Shown one piece after another: positions 61,374 to 63,244 of a stretch of 63,244 nucleotides of DNA. The DNA is taken from assembly GCA_017454855.1 (NCBI GenBank), contig JAFTCE010000114.1, positions 1-63,244 on the forward strand, given 5' to 3'. Position 1 is the first letter of the stretch. Every line of letters starts with the position of its first letter. The notes under the pieces were generated by a model, which saw only the letters and a list, made by a program, of their open reading frames with translations, ran no database searches and was not told the DNA's origin. Origin of the DNA: Desulfovibrio sp. Its GTDB lineage: Bacteria > Desulfobacterota > Desulfovibrionia > Desulfovibrionales > Desulfovibrionaceae. The translations under genes were made by a program, and so were the position numbers.

Positions 61374-62567
61374 TCAGGAATCGCTGCAGTCGGCATGGCC
61401 TTTATGGGCATTTTGTCCAAGATGCAGGCCAACGGCCAGCAGAGCTGCGGCATGCCGTGCGGCCATGCGCACATTGGCATAGCCCTGTGCCAAAGCCTCC
61501 TGCACACTGCACGGCTGGTAGACGGCGTCCGTCACTGCGTCGATGCCGTGCGCAAATACGGCCTCCACGTCCGGGAGCAGGCAACCGCCAATGGCAATCA
61601 CGGGCTTGCCGTGCTTTTTGGCCACGCGGGCCACGCCCAGCGGGGTTTTTCCATGCACGGTCTGACCGTCTATGCGACCTTCGCCAGTGACCACCAGGTC
61701 AGCATCACGCACGGCGGCTTCCAGTCCAACGGCCTGCGTAACAATGTCTACGCCTGGGCGCAGTCGTCCGTGAAGGAAGGCGTACAGGGCAGCGCCCATG
61801 CCGCCTGCGGCTCCGGCTCCGGGCACATGGGCCATGTCAACCTTGAGGTCGCGCAGGGCCACGTCCGCAAAATGCTGCAGATTGGCATCCAACGTGCGAA
61901 CCATTTCCGGCGAAGCGCCCTTTTGTGGGCCGAACACGACCGAGGCCCCCTGTGGGCCGCACAAGGGGTTGTCCACATCACAGGCGACATCAATGCTGCA
62001 CTCGGCAAGCCGTGCGTCCAGGGTCGAAAGGTCAATGGTAGCAAGCTGGGCCAGTCCCTCCCCGCCAGGCGGGATTGGCCTGCCTTGGGCGTCGAGCAGA
62101 CGAGCGCCCAGGGCCTGGAGCATGCCCGCGCCGGCATCGTTGGTGGCGCTGCCCCCGATGCCCAGAATGAAGTTTCGTGCGCCAGCGTCTAGGGCGGCGC
62201 GCAGGAGCTGTCCTGTGCCCGCGCTGCTGGTCTTGCAAGGGTTGCGCCTTTCGGGCGGCACCAGGGCTAGACCGCTGGCGGCGGCCATTTCAATAATCGC
62301 CGTAGCTCCGTCGCCGCTCAGACCGTAGAAGGCCCGTACCGTATCGCCGAGAGGACCATCGACCATAACTTCCATGCGGCGTCCTGTTGTGGCCGCTATC
62401 ACAGCGTCCACCGTGCCCTCTCCGCCGTCAGCCACAGGCAGGAGTACATAGTCCGCATGCGGAAAGACGCAACGGAAGCCGACCTCTATGGCTTCGGCGG
62501 CTTGTTGCGCGCTGAGGGATTCCTTAAATGAGTCCGGGGCAATGACTATTTTTCTAATGGTGTTCAT
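61374..62567 (-). CDS. Glycerate kinase (GarK/GlxK family)
   Basis: This family phosphorylates glycerate to 2- or 3-phosphoglycerate; bacterial members mostly yield the 2-phospho form. The 397-residue product shows IRKIVIAPDSFKESLSAQQA, VLLPVADGGEGTVDAV, FILGIGGSATNDAGAGMLQA, DVACDVDNPLCGPQGASVVF, PGAGAAGGMGAALYAFLHGR and DLVVTGEGRIDGQTVHGKTP, all diagnostic. The ATG at 62567 (MNTIRKIV) has no clear ribosome site. The hairpin of an insertion element sits 20 bases upstream, so the native leader may have been cut off. The beta-propeller gene begins 28 bases downstream. Confidence 0.93.
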   Translation of the reverse strand: MNTIRKIVIAPDSFKESLSAQQAAEAIEVGFRCVFPHADYVLLPVADGGEGTVDAVIAATTGRRMEVMVDGPLGDTVRAFYGLSGDGATAIIEMAAASGLALVPPERRNPCKTSSAGTGQLLRAALDAGARNFILGIGGSATNDAGAGMLQALGARLLDAQGRPIPPGGEGLAQLATIDLSTLDARLAECSIDVACDVDNPLCGPQGASVVFGPQKGASPEMVRTLDANLQHFADVALRDLKVDMAHVPGAGAAGGMGAALYAFLHGRLRPGVDIVTQAVGLEAAVRDADLVVTGEGRIDGQTVHGKTPLGVARVAKKHGKPVIAIGGCLLPDVEAVFAHGIDAVTDAVYQPCSVQEALAQGYANVRMAARHAAALLAVGLHLGQNAHKGHADCSDS

Positions 62568-62586
62568 CAAATATTCGGCTCGGAAA

Positions 62587-62606
62587 CCTCGGCATTCATG
62601 CCGAGG
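62587..62606. repeat. Left-end hairpin of an IS200/IS605-type element
   Basis: A perfect 9-bp inverted repeat CCTCGGCAT/ATGCCGAGG (62587-62595 with 62598-62606) has a TC loop. It lies 66 bases before a tnpB start, the expected place of the TnpA-recognised left-end hairpin. It is 20 bases from the glycerate kinase ATG, marking the left border of the insertion. Confidence 0.7.
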
Positions 62607-62671
62607 AGGAAGCGCCGCCTCCAAAGGTTTTCCTTGATTGCAAAGTTGTTACACACTATATTTTCTCCTAT

Positions 62672-63148
62672 ATGAAGCGTACCATCTCAATCAAACTCCT
62701 TACAACAGCGGAACAGAACGCCGCCCTTGAAGACCTGCAAAAGGAATTTAATGCGGCATGCAATCAAAGAGTTCCGCTTGCAGCCGCCAATAAATGCGCC
62801 AATCGAGTTGCGCTGCACCACATCTGCTACTATGCTGTGCGTGGGGTGCATCCCGCATTGGGCAGCCAGATGGTGTGCAATGCAGTGAAGACAGTTGCTG
62901 ATGCGTACAAAACGTTCTTTGCAAACAATCCGAAGAAACGACGCGAGGAATGGGGCTTGCTTGCCTTCAAAAGCGGTTTTGTGCATTACGATGCCAGAAC
63001 GTATAGCATGAAGGGCAATCTGCTTTCGCTGTTCACACTCTCTGGCCGCATCAAGGTTGAAATGCGTGTCGGTGATTTTCAGGCGAAGTATCTTGCCAAG
63101 GGGAATGAGGTGGCCCCGTTTATTCGACAGCACCCTACGCTGTTATAG
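62672..63148 (+). pseudogene. tnpB: TnpB (IS200/IS605 family), N-terminal part, truncated
   Basis: The 158-residue frame starts MKRTISIKLLTTAEQNAALE and continues LQKEFNAACNQRVPLAAANK, HHICYYAVRGVHPALGSQMV, CNAVKTVADAYKTF and SGRIKVEMRVGDFQAKYL. This is the N-terminal helix-turn-helix and wedge region of TnpB-type RNA-guided nucleases. The frame then stops at HPTLL, well before the RuvC-like catalytic region of the usual 370-400 residues. The following 96 bases do not continue the protein in any obvious way. It is truncated or internally deleted. Together with the fragment at position 1 it shows this element type is present at least twice or in pieces. Confidence 0.75.
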
Positions 63149-63153
63149 CTTGG

Positions 63154-63205
63154 GTGCGGCGGGCGAGAATGGGCCCAACGGAAGCTCGTCGGAGCCCGCC
63201 GCCAC
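63154..63205. repeat. Inverted repeat after the truncated tnpB
   Basis: GTGCGGCGGGC (63154-63164) pairs with GCCCGCCGCCAC (63194-63205), with one bulged base, across a 29-base loop. It starts six bases after the tnpB stop. It may be another element's end or a guide-RNA-like hairpin. It does not match the right-end hairpin at 111-130. Confidence 0.4.
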
Positions 63206-63244
63206 ATCTTTTCATGCTGCACTCGCCAATATACCTCCGTATGC

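Noticed and set aside
1-63244. CRISPR array or cas genes
   Set aside because: No regularly spaced direct repeats and no Cas-like proteins were seen on either strand.

Overview
The window reads as chromosomal DNA of a sulfate- or sulfite-reducing deltaproteobacterium of the Desulfovibrio type. This is inferred from the family resemblance of the housekeeping proteins, the tmRNA tag (ANNDYDYAYAA), a DUF4911-like gene, an AmrS/CobO pair and a sulfonate-desulfonation operon. No 16S gene or other species marker is present. Most of the sequence is moderately GC-rich. The exceptions are a clearly AT-rich restriction-modification cassette near 21-22.6 kb and transposon remnants at both ends. Layout from left to right: (1) 1-130 is the 3' end of an IS200/IS605-type tnpB with its right-end hairpin, followed by tRNA-Leu(CAG). 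(2) 0.7-6.6 kb is the proteostasis cluster tig-clpP-clpX-lon on the minus strand. (3) 6.8-12.1 kb holds an L,D-transpeptidase-fold protein that lacks the usual nucleophile, a GT2 glycosyltransferase, and two unrecognised neighbouring proteins of 726 and 238 aa. (4) 12.2-13.0 kb is ssrA (tmRNA) followed by scraps of an integrase and an IS3-type OrfA, a decayed island at the ssrA 3' end. (5) 13.1-16.7 kb carries cobO, amrS, a secreted Pro-rich protein and purM. (6) 16.8-20.8 kb is pgk-tkt-rpe. (7) 21-22.6 kb is the AT-rich Dam-type methylase plus HNH endonuclease. (8) 22.6-30.4 kb is thrS-infC-rpmI-rplT-pheS-orf-pheT-merR, with infC apparently starting at ATA and a terminator-like hairpin directly before thrS; tRNA-Val(GAC) lies upstream. 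(9) 30.6-36.9 kb is pyrH-frr-uppS-cdsA-dxr-rseP-tsaB. (10) 37-39.8 kb has a DUF4911-like gene, azlCD, a flavodoxin-like protein and a Crp/Fnr regulator. (11) 40-43.8 kb is fliS and an unusually long fliD (1013 aa). (12) 44.1-55.2 kb is the metabolic centrepiece. (13) 55.3-60.1 kb holds a second EamA permease, a GT8-like transferase, cheW, a DegT aminotransferase and a GT2. (14) 60-62.6 kb is a frameshifted beta-propeller gene and a glycerate kinase, ending in a left-end hairpin and a truncated tnpB start.  The centrepiece reads, in transcription order on the minus strand, suyA-suyB-tctC-tctA-tctB-slcC-comC-eamA-rdgB. A GAF/AAA+/Fis sigma54-type activator and an AEC permease are transcribed the other way. 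Taken together these genes can import sulfolactate with a tripartite tricarboxylate-type (TTT) transporter and convert the (S) form to the (R) form through sulfopyruvate (SlcC then ComC). SuyAB then splits it to pyruvate and sulfite. In a sulfite-respiring anaerobe that would supply carbon, electrons and the terminal electron acceptor from one molecule. Assignments come from reading the sequence and from knowledge of the families; no database search was run.
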